A stretch of 45,160 nt of DNA from Bacteroidales bacterium (GTDB lineage: Bacteria > Bacteroidota > Bacteroidia > Bacteroidales > Tenuifilaceae): the NCBI GenBank assembly GCA_011045955.1, contig DSBV01000042.1:1-45160 (forward strand). The letters run 5' to 3'. The stretch's first letter is position 1, and the number at the start of each line of letters is the position of its first letter. Below the pieces are notes generated by a model. That model had not been told where the DNA came from. It saw nothing but the letters and a program-made list of their open reading frames with translations, and searched no databases. The translations under genes and the position numbers were made by a program. Positions 1 through 8,527 of the stretch are shown piece after piece.

Positions 1-234
1 CACAACTCGTTTATATGTATGACAAAACCATACAATACATTCCAAATTGGGTGGATATGTATGATTTTAATCATACCAATTGCTAAACTAAAGAAATTTT
101 ACAAATTATCAAATGAACTTTTAATTTTTTTTGCAAACTATTTTGACTATCGAATAAAGTTGGTCGTGGTAAACGACTTCACCCCAGCCCTTTCCCCTAA
201 GAGGGTATGGAAGGGAAAAAGCCAAAAGGGGCAT

Positions 235-375
235 AAAAGCCTAACCCGCCAATGGGTCAGGGGTGGAACGTGACGGTGGGCCTGGTAAGTGATACCACAT
301 GAGCCTTTCCGCAGGCGGGGCGAATAGTGTCGCGTGGCAGTTCTGCCCCCGTGGCACCCATCTGGTTAGGCTTTT
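235..375. repeat. Inverted-repeat element with 12-bp perfect arms
   Basis: AAAAGCCTAACC at 235-246 is the exact reverse complement of GGTTAGGCTTTT at 364-375. The match continues inward with gaps, since ATGGGT follows the left arm and ACCCAT precedes the right arm. Inside is a smaller hairpin, GGCAG-tt-CTGCC. The unit is about 140 bp and carries no gene. It could be a MITE-like or REP-like palindromic element, or a structured RNA; the sequence alone does not decide. Confidence 0.5.
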
Positions 376-770
376 CGGCCTCGATTTTCTTTGGTCCTTT
401 CCTGTATCAAGACAAGAAAGGGTGTTGAAATGGCCCTTAGCCATGCTTTTCGGTTGCGATGCAACGCTTTCCCTTTGCTCTTTGGCCTATGCATGGCGTG
501 CATCGCTACTTGTGTTGGTACCCTGTATACTACAAATGGTTTAGCCCCTACGGGGCTGGAAACGTTGATGGTTGTTCGTTGGTGGTTGTTCGTAAAAAAA
601 TCCTCACCCTTGCCCCTTTTCTGATAGAAGAGGGGATTTAGTTCGGTTCGTTTTATTACGTAGCCAAAGACTCCCCTCTCAGGGGAGATTTAGAGGGGCC
701 TGTTAAGTTGATGTTTGATTGTTGACGGTTGATTGATGGCTCGAGAATCTTAAATCTTGAATTTTGAATC

Positions 771-798
771 TTTATCCTTTATCCTTTATCCCTTATCC
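771..798 (+). repeat. Heptamer tandem repeat (TTTATCC)x4
   Basis: Three exact copies of TTTATCC and a fourth with one change (CTTATCC) lie head to tail. Looser AATCTT-type repeats come just before. It is a simple-sequence array in non-coding DNA and could vary in length between strains. Confidence 0.7.
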
Positions 799-934
799 TT
801 AATGAGATTCCTCGGCAAAGTTTATCCCTATATATCGGAGCCTGGAATGATATGTTAATATGAAAGGTAAAGGTTGCTTGTTGATGTTGGAGGGCTTGAG
901 ATTTTGCTCAATGAAAAGAGAAATCAATACAATT

Positions 935-966
935 AAAAAAGGTGTTACCGATTAAGCAACACCTTT
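935..966 (-). terminator. Rho-independent terminator after frr
   Basis: Read on the minus strand, the arms AAAGGTGTT and AACACCTTT (plus-strand positions 958-966 and 938-946) enclose an 11-base loop and are followed by a T-run. It lies about 20 bases past the frr stop codon and should end the pyrH-frr transcript. Confidence 0.8.
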
Positions 967-987
967 GCATACTGAATCTTTCAAACC

Positions 988-1554
988 TTACACGGTAAGT
1001 ATCTCCTGCTCCTTTTTGTGGAGCACCTCATCTACCTTCTTGTTGTAGTTGTTGGTAATTTTCTGGATTTTGGTTTCGGTATCCTTGGCAGCATCCTCGG
1101 GGAGGCCATTTTTCTGCATCTTTTTGATTTCCTCAAGGGCATCGCGGCGGGCGTTGCGAATGCTCACGCGGGCATTTTCGCCCTCATGCTTCACCTGCTT
1201 AACCAAATCCTTGCGACGTTCCTCGGTTAGGGGTGGTACCATTATTCGAATCGACTCGCCATTGTTCTGGGGGTTAAATCCCAGGTTGGCAGCCATGATG
1301 GCTTTCTCAATGGGATCAATCATTTTTTTCTCCCAGGGTTGTACTACAATAGTGCGGGCATCGGGGCTGCCAACGTTTGCCACCTGTGAGAGCGGGGTCA
1401 TTGTTCCGTAGTAGTCAACCATAACACCCGAAAGCATGGCCGGGTTAGCCCTCCCGGCTCTGATTACACGTAACTCGTTATCCAAATGCTCAATGGCCTT
1501 TTGCATTTTGCTTTCGGCAATATCTAAAACTTTTTTGGCATCGTCAAGGTTCAT
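988..1554 (-). CDS. frr: Ribosome recycling factor
   Basis: Encodes 188 residues, the usual length of ribosome recycling factor (about 185). In the cytoplasm the protein splits the post-termination ribosome together with EF-G so that the subunits can be reused. The family signature is clear: the helical start, the conserved RAGRANPAML segment near residues 33-42, the PLSQVANV stretch, the PPLTEERRKDLVK segment and the long C-terminal helices. The gene lies 37 bases after pyrH, which is the classical pyrH-frr pairing, and a strong terminator follows it. It starts at ATG. Nothing is odd about it. Confidence 0.97.
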   Translation of the reverse strand: MNLDDAKKVLDIAESKMQKAIEHLDNELRVIRAGRANPAMLSGVMVDYYGTMTPLSQVANVGSPDARTIVVQPWEKKMIDPIEKAIMAANLGFNPQNNGESIRIMVPPLTEERRKDLVKQVKHEGENARVSIRNARRDALEEIKKMQKNGLPEDAAKDTETKIQKITNNYNKKVDEVLHKKEQEILTV

Positions 1555-1591
1555 GGCTTTATGTTTTTTATTGTTTCGAACACTAAAAGTA

Positions 1592-2302
1592 TTAATTTTT
1601 TACCAATGTACCAATTCTTTCGCCGGTAATGACCTTTTTCAGGTTTCCTGTAGTATTCATGTCGAATACCAGGATGGGCAGATTGTTCTCGCTGCACATG
1701 GTAAAGGCGGTTAGGTCCATTACCTTTAACTTTTTTTCATAAGCCTCAGTAAAGGTGATTTCATCGAACTTTATGGCTGTTTTGTCCTTTTTGGGATCGG
1801 CGGTGTAAACGCCATCAACACGGGTCCCCTTGAGGAGAACCTCTGCCTCAATTTCCACGCCCCGTAATGCCGAGGCGGTATCGGTTGTGAAGAATGGGTT
1901 ACCCGTTCCGCCAGCTATAATTGCCACATAATCCTGTTTGAAACCATCAAGAACCTTGGCTTTGGTGTAGAGCTCACCAACGGGTTCCATCTTGGTGGCA
2001 GTAAAAACCTTAACTTTTCCGCCTACTCCCTCAATGGCCGATTGTAGGGCTAAGCTGTTGATAACAGTGGCCAACATTCCCATTTGGTCGCCTTTTACCC
2101 GGTCGAACCCTTTGGAAACGCCACTCAAACCACGGAAAATATTTCCACCGCCAATAACAATTCCAATTTCAACGCCAAGTTCAGCAACTTCCTTTATCTG
2201 TTTGGCATAGTTGGTAAGTACCTGGGTGTTGATGCCGTACTTGTCGTCACCCATAAGGGCTTCGCCGCTAAGTTTTAGTAGTATTCGTTTGTACTTTACC
2301 AT
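1592..2302 (-). CDS. pyrH: UMP kinase (uridylate kinase)
   Basis: A 236-residue amino-acid-kinase-fold enzyme that phosphorylates UMP to UDP with ATP, the step of pyrimidine nucleotide synthesis before UTP and CTP. The family opening KRILLKLSGEAL is at residues 4-15, followed by the glycine-rich IVIGGGNIFRG segment and the nucleotide-binding GGTGNPFFTTDTA region. Bacterial PyrH is normally a hexamer activated by GTP and inhibited by UTP. It is the upstream member of a pyrH-frr pair; rpsB and tsf, which often come before it, are not in this window. It starts at ATG. Confidence 0.97.
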   Translation of the reverse strand: MVKYKRILLKLSGEALMGDDKYGINTQVLTNYAKQIKEVAELGVEIGIVIGGGNIFRGLSGVSKGFDRVKGDQMGMLATVINSLALQSAIEGVGGKVKVFTATKMEPVGELYTKAKVLDGFKQDYVAIIAGGTGNPFFTTDTASALRGVEIEAEVLLKGTRVDGVYTADPKKDKTAIKFDEITFTEAYEKKLKVMDLTAFTMCSENNLPILVFDMNTTGNLKKVITGERIGTLVKN

Positions 2303-2348
2303 TGTTTGCGATTTTTCGGCGTAAAAATAGCAAATTATCGGTTATGCT

Positions 2349-3683
2349 TTACTTGATAATTGTGTTGTAGTAGCTTCGCAACGACATGCTGTATGTTTGG
2401 AGCATTTCAATAAGTAATGCATTAAGCCGTTCAACACCGGCTGCCCCTGAGTAACTGTTGATCTGTTCCATCAGATTGTCAAGTTCTTTAGAGTTGCTAG
2501 CTTCAAACGATGGGTCTTTTACCAGAAGCGGTGGGCAGTATGTTTTTAGGGCTTTATCAACTTTTCGGCTCCGGTCAACTGATATTTTACTTATCACATT
2601 GCGGGCAAAATTGTCGGAGTAGGGTATAATGAGGGTTTCAGCTCTAAGTGCTTCAATTAGAGGGTTTGTATTGTAGTTATTGTATGCCTCGCGCATGACA
2701 AGCCATTGGTAATGCTCAAGTACATAGTGCTTATTCGATACTAGCTGAATGGCATCGTTCTTACTTTTGGGAAAGCCAAGCATGGCTTTAAGGTTAATCC
2801 AGATCATACGAGCAGTACTCATTCCGGGTAGGGGAGCGGTGTGGTAGGGCATGGAAAGATCGCCAAGGTAGTGCATTCCCCAGCCCATGAAGCGCCAACC
2901 CCAGTAGTCGTTCCCGGTTGCAAATGCGTACTCAGACAATGCCTTGAAAAGGCTTATGCGATACTCGGGGTAGGTTTTCTTCAGGAATGGTCCAAACGCG
3001 TATACCAGCTTAGACTCGTGGTAAAAGCCCATGTGGAATGGCGCTTGGCTGCCGTAATCGAGTTTGGGGTCGCCAAAGGGTTGAACGCCTAATCCATAGG
3101 TTTTTCCGTATTCGGTTCCATTATCCTCAAAAAGGCCTAGGTCAAAACCGTAATCGGGCTCGTCGTTGGCGGTGCAAAGCACATCGAGCGGAGTAACCAT
3201 TTCGCCTTCCTTAAGCTCAACGTAGTTGATTTGAGAAAGGGAGCTAGCATCGGCTAGGGTGGTTAATTCCGAAGGTGCAATTGTATTACGGCCATCTACT
3301 TGCTGGTTGGGGAGCAAATGTAGGTATAGCTTAAGTTTGATGTTTGGGTTTAATCGTAGGGCTCTTAAAAATCGAAAAACAATATCGCTTTCATTTCCAG
3401 TATTACTAAATTCTAATCCCTGGGGTAGTGGGGCATAGTTGGGAAGGTTGATTTTTGCCCACTCCTCATATTTTTTCAGAAAATCAACCAACCCTTTTTC
3501 CTCCTTAATCAAAAACGATTTAAGGCTCTGCACTTCCACCGCATTACGGTTTGTGAGGTCCGGAATGCTGCTCAGAACAGGGTATGCCAGTAGCGGGTGT
3601 TCCGACCATGCTTTTGATTTTAAAGGGAACGCAATAGTTGTGAAAATTACGGCAATGGATAATAGTTTGATATACTTTTTCAT
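2349..3683 (-). CDS. Secreted zinc-dependent phospholipase C / S1-P1 nuclease-like protein
   Basis: From the ATG at 3683 the protein has 444 residues. It opens with a signal peptide (MKKYIKLL and a hydrophobic stretch) whose likely cleavage site, ...SKA, leaves Trp26 as the mature N-terminus. In the phospholipase C/P1 nuclease superfamily that Trp is itself a zinc ligand. Further ligands fit the family: HxxxD(x5)H at His271, Asp275 and His281, and HxxxE at His319/Glu323. The spacing between the last two motifs is longer than in the small Bacillus enzymes. An upstream ATG (3728) would add 15 residues before the signal peptide and is less likely. Function inferred: a periplasmic or exported zinc phosphoesterase; the substrate (lipid or nucleic acid) cannot be told. 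It stands alone between pyrH and glpK. Confidence 0.7.
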   Translation of the reverse strand: MKKYIKLLSIAVIFTTIAFPLKSKAWSEHPLLAYPVLSSIPDLTNRNAVEVQSLKSFLIKEEKGLVDFLKKYEEWAKINLPNYAPLPQGLEFSNTGNESDIVFRFLRALRLNPNIKLKLYLHLLPNQQVDGRNTIAPSELTTLADASSLSQINYVELKEGEMVTPLDVLCTANDEPDYGFDLGLFEDNGTEYGKTYGLGVQPFGDPKLDYGSQAPFHMGFYHESKLVYAFGPFLKKTYPEYRISLFKALSEYAFATGNDYWGWRFMGWGMHYLGDLSMPYHTAPLPGMSTARMIWINLKAMLGFPKSKNDAIQLVSNKHYVLEHYQWLVMREAYNNYNTNPLIEALRAETLIIPYSDNFARNVISKISVDRSRKVDKALKTYCPPLLVKDPSFEASNSKELDNLMEQINSYSGAAGVERLNALLIEMLQTYSMSLRSYYNTIIK

Positions 3684-3799
3684 GGCATTAAAATTTATTG
3701 CAATATTATGAAAAATTTTCGTGAGCAAGTTGTTTGGAACGCAATATTCGAGATATATCTATTGGTTATATTTCAATTGACTAATTTGGGATTGTCGTG

Positions 3800-3835
3800 A
3801 AAAAGGCGAATTACAAAATTGCATTCGCCGTTTTT
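3800..3835 (-). terminator. Terminator after glpK
   Basis: GGCGAAT (3805-3811) and ATTCGCC (3823-3829) form a perfect 7-bp stem. On the minus strand the hairpin is followed by a T-run. It lies just past the glpK stop codon and would end the glpD-glpK transcript. Confidence 0.7.
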
Positions 3836-3853
3836 AATTATTTGACTTAGGGT

Positions 3854-5344
3854 TTACCTATGCCACGATTTTGCTCGTTCAACGGCATCGGCCCATTTAT
3901 CTTTCATTTTTTGCAGGGTTTCGGCTGGCATACCGGGAGTGAAAGTTCTATCGAGTTGCCAAAGGTTGGCAATTTCTTCAATATTATTCCAGTAACCTGT
4001 TGCTAGCCCGGCAAGGTAGGCAGCGCCCATGGCTGTAGTTTCGACTGTTTTAGGGCGAACTACATTGATACCAAGCACATCGGACTGGAACTGCATGAGC
4101 AGGTTATTGGCCGATGCTCCCCCATCGACCCTTAATTCGGTTAGGTTAATACCAGTGTCCTTAACCATAACATCAAGCACATCCATGGTTTGAAAGGCGA
4201 TGCTTTCCAGTGCAGCTCGGGCAATGTGTGCACGTGTAGTTCCGCGAGAGATACCAATCATCAACCCCCGTGCGTACTGGTCCCAATGCGGTGCTCCCAT
4301 GCCGGTAAAGCTTGGTACAAGGTAAAGATCGCCATTATCGGCAACCTGCCGGGCTAATTCCTCAACCTCAGCACTGCTTTTAATAATACCCAACCCATCG
4401 CGTAGCCATTGTACCACAGCGCCACCAATAAAAATGCTACCTTCAAGGGCATAATAGGTATCGCCATTTACCTGCCAGGCAATAGTGGTAACCAGATTAT
4501 TTTTTGATTGAAAAGGCTTTTTCCCGGTGTTCATGAGTATAAAGCAACCGGTACCGTAGGTGTTTTTAACCATGCCCTGGCTGGTACACATTTGTCCAAA
4601 AAGGGCTGCCTGCTGGTCGCCGGCAATGCCTGCTATGGGTACTTTTGTTGCAAAAAATGTAGTGTTGGTATGATCGTAAACCTCGCTCGATGAGCCCACG
4701 CGCGGCAGAATACTCTCAGGGATTTGCAAAAGGTCGAGTAGTTCTTTATCCCATGTTAGGGAGTTGATGTTGAAAAGCATGGTTCGGCTGGCGTTTGAAA
4801 CATCAGTTACGTGGGTTCGGCCGCGGGTTAACTTCCACACCAGCCAAGTGTCAACAGTTCCAAAAGCTAATTCACCCCGGTTAGCTTTTTCACGGGCGCC
4901 GGGAACGTTATCCAAAATCCATTTCACTTTAGTTCCGCTAAAGTAGGCATCGATAACAAGACCGGTTTTTTGTTGTATCGTGTCGGTGTAACCCTTTGCC
5001 CTGAGCTCATCGCAAAGCGATGAGGTTCTACGATCCTGCCAAACTATTGCATTGTAAATGGGTTCGCCGCTGTTCCTATCCCAAACAATTGTGGTCTCGC
5101 GCTGGTTGGTTATTCCAATGGCTTGCAAGTTTTGCCCGTTAATTCCAATTTTCGACATGGCTTCGGCTGCCACGGCCACCTGCGACGACCAAATCTCATT
5201 GGGGTCGTGCTCCACCCATCCGGGTTGAGGGAAAATCTGTTGAAATTCCTTTTGGGCCAAGGAGCGAATGTTCCCCTTTTGGTCAAAAATCAAGGCGCGG
5301 GAGCTGGTTGTGCCCTGGTCGAGTGCCATTATGTACTTTTCCAT
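3854..5344 (-). CDS. glpK: Glycerol kinase
   Basis: A 496-residue FGGY-family kinase, full length for GlpK. It phosphorylates glycerol at position 3 with ATP and so traps it in the cell. Clear signatures are [13 protein letters not shown] at residues 9-21, the substrate region [21 protein letters not shown] and the C-terminal [17 protein letters not shown] nucleotide-binding segment. It lies downstream of glpD on the same strand (39-base gap), so the two probably form a glpD-glpK operon under the divergent GlpR-type repressor. No glycerol facilitator gene (glpF) is seen here. Confidence 0.97.
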   Translation of the reverse strand: MEKYIMALDQGTTSSRALIFDQKGNIRSLAQKEFQQIFPQPGWVEHDPNEIWSSQVAVAAEAMSKIGINGQNLQAIGITNQRETTIVWDRNSGEPIYNAIVWQDRRTSSLCDELRAKGYTDTIQQKTGLVIDAYFSGTKVKWILDNVPGAREKANRGELAFGTVDTWLVWKLTRGRTHVTDVSNASRTMLFNINSLTWDKELLDLLQIPESILPRVGSSSEVYDHTNTTFFATKVPIAGIAGDQQAALFGQMCTSQGMVKNTYGTGCFILMNTGKKPFQSKNNLVTTIAWQVNGDTYYALEGSIFIGGAVVQWLRDGLGIIKSSAEVEELARQVADNGDLYLVPSFTGMGAPHWDQYARGLMIGISRGTTRAHIARAALESIAFQTMDVLDVMVKDTGINLTELRVDGGASANNLLMQFQSDVLGINVVRPKTVETTAMGAAYLAGLATGYWNNIEEIANLWQLDRTFTPGMPAETLQKMKDKWADAVERAKSWHR

Positions 5345-5383
5345 AGATTTAGGTCGATTTTAGGTTTATTAGGGTTTAGCAAG

Positions 5384-6949
5384 TTAGCTAAGAATGTAAT
5401 TTTGTGCAATAGCAAGGTAATTTTCTACCTGATTACGCTCCCAATTTTTATCCTTATGTAGTTCCCTTGCCATTGTTGAAGCCACTGCTGGTGCTATGCG
5501 CATGCTCTCTCGTGCATCGAGCAGCAAACTACGGGTGCGGCGAGCCAGAAAATCTTCCACATTGCGGGCCATTTCGTGGCGAACAGCCCACACCACTTGG
5601 GCTTTAATGATGCCAAGGCTCTGGCTTAAAGTTTCGCCAAGCTCAGGCTCTACCTTTGCCAGTTCAAGGATCTTTTCTTTGTCGGTTCCATACACATAGA
5701 GGGGGTCGCTGTAATCAACATTTTTGTTGTACCCGTGAATTTTCAGATCACGGGTTTTTGATTTGATTTTTTCCCAACCCTTTACCGCTTCCACCTTATT
5801 CACCATATCCTCAGCCATTCTGCGAAAGGTTGTCCATTTGCCGCCAACCATAGTAAATAGCTCCGACTGGGTAACAATTATCTTATGGTTGCGTGAAATC
5901 TCTTTGGTCTTTTTCGATTCCCTCTTGGGAGCGGCAAGCGGTCGTAATCCGGCAAATACGCTGAGAACATCGCTTCGTTTGGGAGCTTTAGTCAGGTATC
6001 GCCCTGCAGTGTTCAGTATAAATTCAATTTCCTCTACCAATGCAACAGGTTCGAGCGAGGCGTTAGGAATAGGCGTGTCGGTAGTGCCAACCACAATGCG
6101 GTTGTGCCACGGAACGGCAAACAGTACCCGTCCATCGTCGGTTTTAGGTATCATCATGGCATGGCTGCCAGGCAAAAAGTTTTTATCGAGCACAACGTGA
6201 ACACCCTGGCTTGGCGAAATAGTTTTTGCCTGGCCGGGGGTGTCCATTTGCAGCACATCGTCGGCAAAAACGCCGGTTGCGTTTATAACTGCTTTGCCAT
6301 GGAAAGTATAGACCTTGCCTGTTTCCAAATCCTCAGCCACAACCCCGTCGACAATACCGTAATCGTTCTTGGTGAGCGTAACCACGTTCATGTAGTTTAG
6401 CACTAAGGCACCGTGCTCGGTTGCTGTTTGAAGGACATTTATGGCCAAGCGTGAATCGTCGAACTGGCCATCGTGGTAAACCACCCCTGCCGTAATCCTT
6501 TTGGGTTCGATTGTAGAAATGTATTCCAAAACCCGTTTTTTCGATACCCTGAGTGAACGCCCCAAACTGTAACGACCTGCAAGTAAATCGTAAAAGGTTA
6601 GCCCAACGGTGTACATAAGCTCGTCGAACCATCCAAAGGTGGGAATCACAAAGCTTTGGTTTTTTACAAGATGTGGTGCATTTTTTAGCAGCCTTCCGCG
6701 CTCAATACAAGCCTCACGGACTAAAGCAATATCGCCTTGGGTTAAGTATCGTACCCCGCCATGCACCAGCTTGGTGCTTTTGCTCGAAGTTGATTTAGTA
6801 AAATCGTGTTTTTCCAGCAGGAGCGTTTTATAACCCCTGGTTGCTGCTTCAAGAGCAATTCCAATACCCGTTGCGCCGCCTCCAATAATTACAAAGTTGA
6901 ATGTTTGGTTATTTGAAACGGCTTGGTTTAGCATTTGTTCCCTGTTCAT
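5384..6949 (-). CDS. glpD: FAD-dependent glycerol-3-phosphate dehydrogenase
   Basis: Oxidises glycerol 3-phosphate to dihydroxyacetone phosphate and passes the electrons to the quinone pool at the inner face of the membrane. Near the N-terminus is the FAD-binding motif VIIGGGATGIG, followed by the conserved KSTKLVHGGVRYL segment of the GlpD/GlpA family and later FAGLRPL and VGGKWTTFR. From the ATG at 6949 (MNREQML) the product has 521 residues, normal for GlpD. An ATG at 6979 would add 10 residues but overlaps a possible operator box, so I prefer the shorter form. It is single-chain GlpD-like, with no glpB/glpC partner nearby. Probably repressed by the divergent DeoR-family protein. Confidence 0.95.
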   Translation of the reverse strand: MNREQMLNQAVSNNQTFNFVIIGGGATGIGIALEAATRGYKTLLLEKHDFTKSTSSKSTKLVHGGVRYLTQGDIALVREACIERGRLLKNAPHLVKNQSFVIPTFGWFDELMYTVGLTFYDLLAGRYSLGRSLRVSKKRVLEYISTIEPKRITAGVVYHDGQFDDSRLAINVLQTATEHGALVLNYMNVVTLTKNDYGIVDGVVAEDLETGKVYTFHGKAVINATGVFADDVLQMDTPGQAKTISPSQGVHVVLDKNFLPGSHAMMIPKTDDGRVLFAVPWHNRIVVGTTDTPIPNASLEPVALVEEIEFILNTAGRYLTKAPKRSDVLSVFAGLRPLAAPKRESKKTKEISRNHKIIVTQSELFTMVGGKWTTFRRMAEDMVNKVEAVKGWEKIKSKTRDLKIHGYNKNVDYSDPLYVYGTDKEKILELAKVEPELGETLSQSLGIIKAQVVWAVRHEMARNVEDFLARRTRSLLLDARESMRIAPAVASTMARELHKDKNWERNQVENYLAIAQNYILS

Positions 6950-6971
6950 ATCGTAAGAATTAGTAATACAA

Positions 6972-7019
6972 CGAAACATTTTTGGTAAAAATAATAAATA
7001 AAACGAAATAAATCGAAAT
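6972..7019. promoter_or_regulatory. Candidate GlpR operator: repeated CGAAA boxes
   Basis: The glpD/glpR intergenic region holds CGAAAC at 6972-6977 and CGAAAT at 7004-7009 and 7014-7019. The last two start exactly 10 bp apart, one helical turn. DeoR-family repressors, including GlpR of proteobacteria, commonly bind repeated sites with a TCGAA/CGAAA core. The position between divergent glpD and glpR supports an operator; binding itself is inferred. Confidence 0.45.
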
Positions 7020-7062
7020 AATTTTAAAGCACCTAATTAAGACATCGGATTTAAAAATTCAC

Positions 7063-7070
7063 TATATTTG
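7063..7070 (+). promoter_or_regulatory. -7 promoter box for glpR (TATATTTG)
   Basis: TATATTTG fits the Bacteroidota consensus TAnnTTTG and lies 18 bases before the glpR ATG, predicting a very short leader. No clear -33 TTG was found at the usual distance. Confidence 0.45.
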
Positions 7071-7087
7071 AGATAAATTTAGCAGGT

Positions 7088-7855
7088 ATGACATTGAGCA
7101 TAGCAGAGCGACATAGAAAAATTCTTGAGAAACTCAAAGAGACAGGCTCCGTATCGGTAGTTGAGCTTAGCGAGCAGCTGGGAGTTTCAGCGGTTACCAT
7201 TCGAAAGGATCTGAAACTTCTTGAAAGTAGAAGCCTGCTTTTCCGGTCGCATGGGAGTGCATCCATAAGTAACCCCTACATAGCCGATAGGCATGTCATG
7301 GAAAAGGAACAGTTATATGTTGAGGAAAAGCAGCGCATATCGCGCTATGCGGCTAGTTTGATTAACGATGGGGAGAGTATAATTCTGGCATCGGGTAGTA
7401 CCATAAATGAGTTATCGCGCCAGATAGGCGAAAGGCGAAATATTACTGCAATTTGCGCATCGTTGGTTGCTGCCCGTGAGCTTGCCGTAAAGGGTGTGGC
7501 TGAGGTTTTACAGCTAGGAGGTTTGGTAAGGCAAACTGCCACATCGGTTGTAGGGCCTTTTGCTGAGAAAATTCTCGAGGGTTTCCGGTGCAGCAAGCTC
7601 TTTATGGGTGTCGATGGCATTGATCCTGAATTTGGACTTACCACTACCAACGCCCTTGAGGCCTCACTGAACAGGCAAATGATAGCCAGCGCTGAAAAGG
7701 TAATTGTTTTGGCCGATGGCTCAAAATTCGGCCGTAGGGGCTTCAGCCGCATATGCCAGTTCGACCAGGTTGACCTGATTATTACCAATAAAGGAGTTAG
7801 CGAGTTGTTTGTAAAACAGCTCGAAGAAAAGGGAATAGAGGTAGTGCTGGTGTAA
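7088..7855 (+). CDS. glpR: DeoR-family transcriptional regulator, GlpR-like
   Basis: A 255-residue DeoR-family regulator. Residues 5-57 are a winged helix-turn-helix (ERHRKILEKL, then SVVELSEQLGVSAVTIRKDL). The rest is the sugar-phosphate-sensing DeoRC domain, with ILASGSTINELS and the IMGVDGID-like MGVDGID and DGSKFGRRGF segments typical of the family. In this family phosphorylated sugars, here plausibly glycerol 3-phosphate, relieve repression. Divergent placement next to glpD-glpK makes it their likely repressor; the name glpR rests on that context. Its 3' end converges on psd with a gap of 7 bases and no obvious terminator. Confidence 0.85.
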   Translation: MTLSIAERHRKILEKLKETGSVSVVELSEQLGVSAVTIRKDLKLLESRSLLFRSHGSASISNPYIADRHVMEKEQLYVEEKQRISRYAASLINDGESIILASGSTINELSRQIGERRNITAICASLVAARELAVKGVAEVLQLGGLVRQTATSVVGPFAEKILEGFRCSKLFMGVDGIDPEFGLTTTNALEASLNRQMIASAEKVIVLADGSKFGRRGFSRICQFDQVDLIITNKGVSELFVKQLEEKGIEVVLV

Positions 7856-7862
7856 GGATTGA

Positions 7863-8513
7863 CTAAAGGGCTGCAATAACCGTACGGTTTCCGGTTACCT
7901 TTTGTCCGATGGTTACTTTTATATCGGCATCAAGTGGGAGGAATACATCAACCCTTGAGCCAAACTTGATAAAGCCTAGCTCTGAGCACTGATTTACAGG
8001 CTTTCCTACCTCGGCGTAGCATACAATTCTTCGGGCTACTGCGCCAGCAATCTGACGGAGTAATACTTTTACCCCATCGGGACGCTCAACCACAACTGTG
8101 GTTCGCTCGTTATGCAACGACGATTTAGGGCGCCAGGCCACAAGGTAATCGCCGGGGTGATACTTGAAATACCTTACCACGCCACTTACAGGGAACCAAT
8201 TAATATGAACATTCCAAATTGACATAAAAATGGAGACCTGAATGCATTGGGTGTTTAGGTATTCGTTTTCCTCAACCTCTTCAATTGTTACTACTGTGCC
8301 ATCGGCAGGCGATAAAATCACATTCTGGTGGGTTTCAATTTGCCTTGAGGGAACTCTGAAAAATCGGGTTAAAAAAGCCATGAGCAGCACTGACGCTGCT
8401 GTAGCAACTATTGAAATAGTTTTTGGCAGGATTAACCACGAAACGGCACATAAAACCGACACAACTGCCAATGTTACTAAAAGAATTGAGTATCCCTCCT
8501 TGTGAATCTTCAT
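7863..8513 (-). CDS. psd: Phosphatidylserine decarboxylase proenzyme
   Basis: A 216-residue phosphatidylserine decarboxylase of the short class. It makes phosphatidylethanolamine from phosphatidylserine at the inner membrane. Two hydrophobic helices occupy residues 9-50. Conserved landmarks are LSPADGTVV, the VHINWFPVSG segment, and the self-cleavage site FGSRVDVFLP, where Gly185-Ser186 is expected to be cut so that Ser186 becomes the pyruvoyl group. It is the last gene of rsfS-ftsH-DUF2007-cdsA-psd, 14 bases after cdsA, so two phospholipid steps sit together. The intermediate enzyme, phosphatidylserine synthase, is not in this window. Confidence 0.93.
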   Translation of the reverse strand: MKIHKEGYSILLVTLAVVSVLCAVSWLILPKTISIVATAASVLLMAFLTRFFRVPSRQIETHQNVILSPADGTVVTIEEVEENEYLNTQCIQVSIFMSIWNVHINWFPVSGVVRYFKYHPGDYLVAWRPKSSLHNERTTVVVERPDGVKVLLRQIAGAVARRIVCYAEVGKPVNQCSELGFIKFGSRVDVFLPLDADIKVTIGQKVTGNRTVIAAL

Positions 8514-8527
8514 ATATGCTAATAAAT

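Larger units (their letters stand above)
1..934. other. Non-coding, palindrome-rich intergenic stretch
   Basis: I see no credible gene here. The open frames are short, overlap one another on both strands and show no recognisable domain or signal peptide. The first 170 bases are AT-rich. From about 180 to 690 the base composition becomes more GC-rich and many short hairpins appear: an imperfect one around 396-421, AGCCCC-tac-GGGGCT at 543-557 and CTCCCCT-ctc-AGGGGAG at 671-687. A large inverted repeat and a heptamer array are listed separately. Such palindrome clusters are common between Bacteroidota genes. It lies downstream of frr. Confidence 0.6.

Noticed and set aside
19-641. Several overlapping short open frames in the first 650 bases on both strands
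   Set aside because: They overlap one another, have no signal peptide or domain, contain tryptophan- and arginine-rich nonsense sequence, and coincide with palindromes.
771-798. CRISPR-like array
   Set aside because: The repeats are contiguous heptamers without spacers; no cas gene is in the window.
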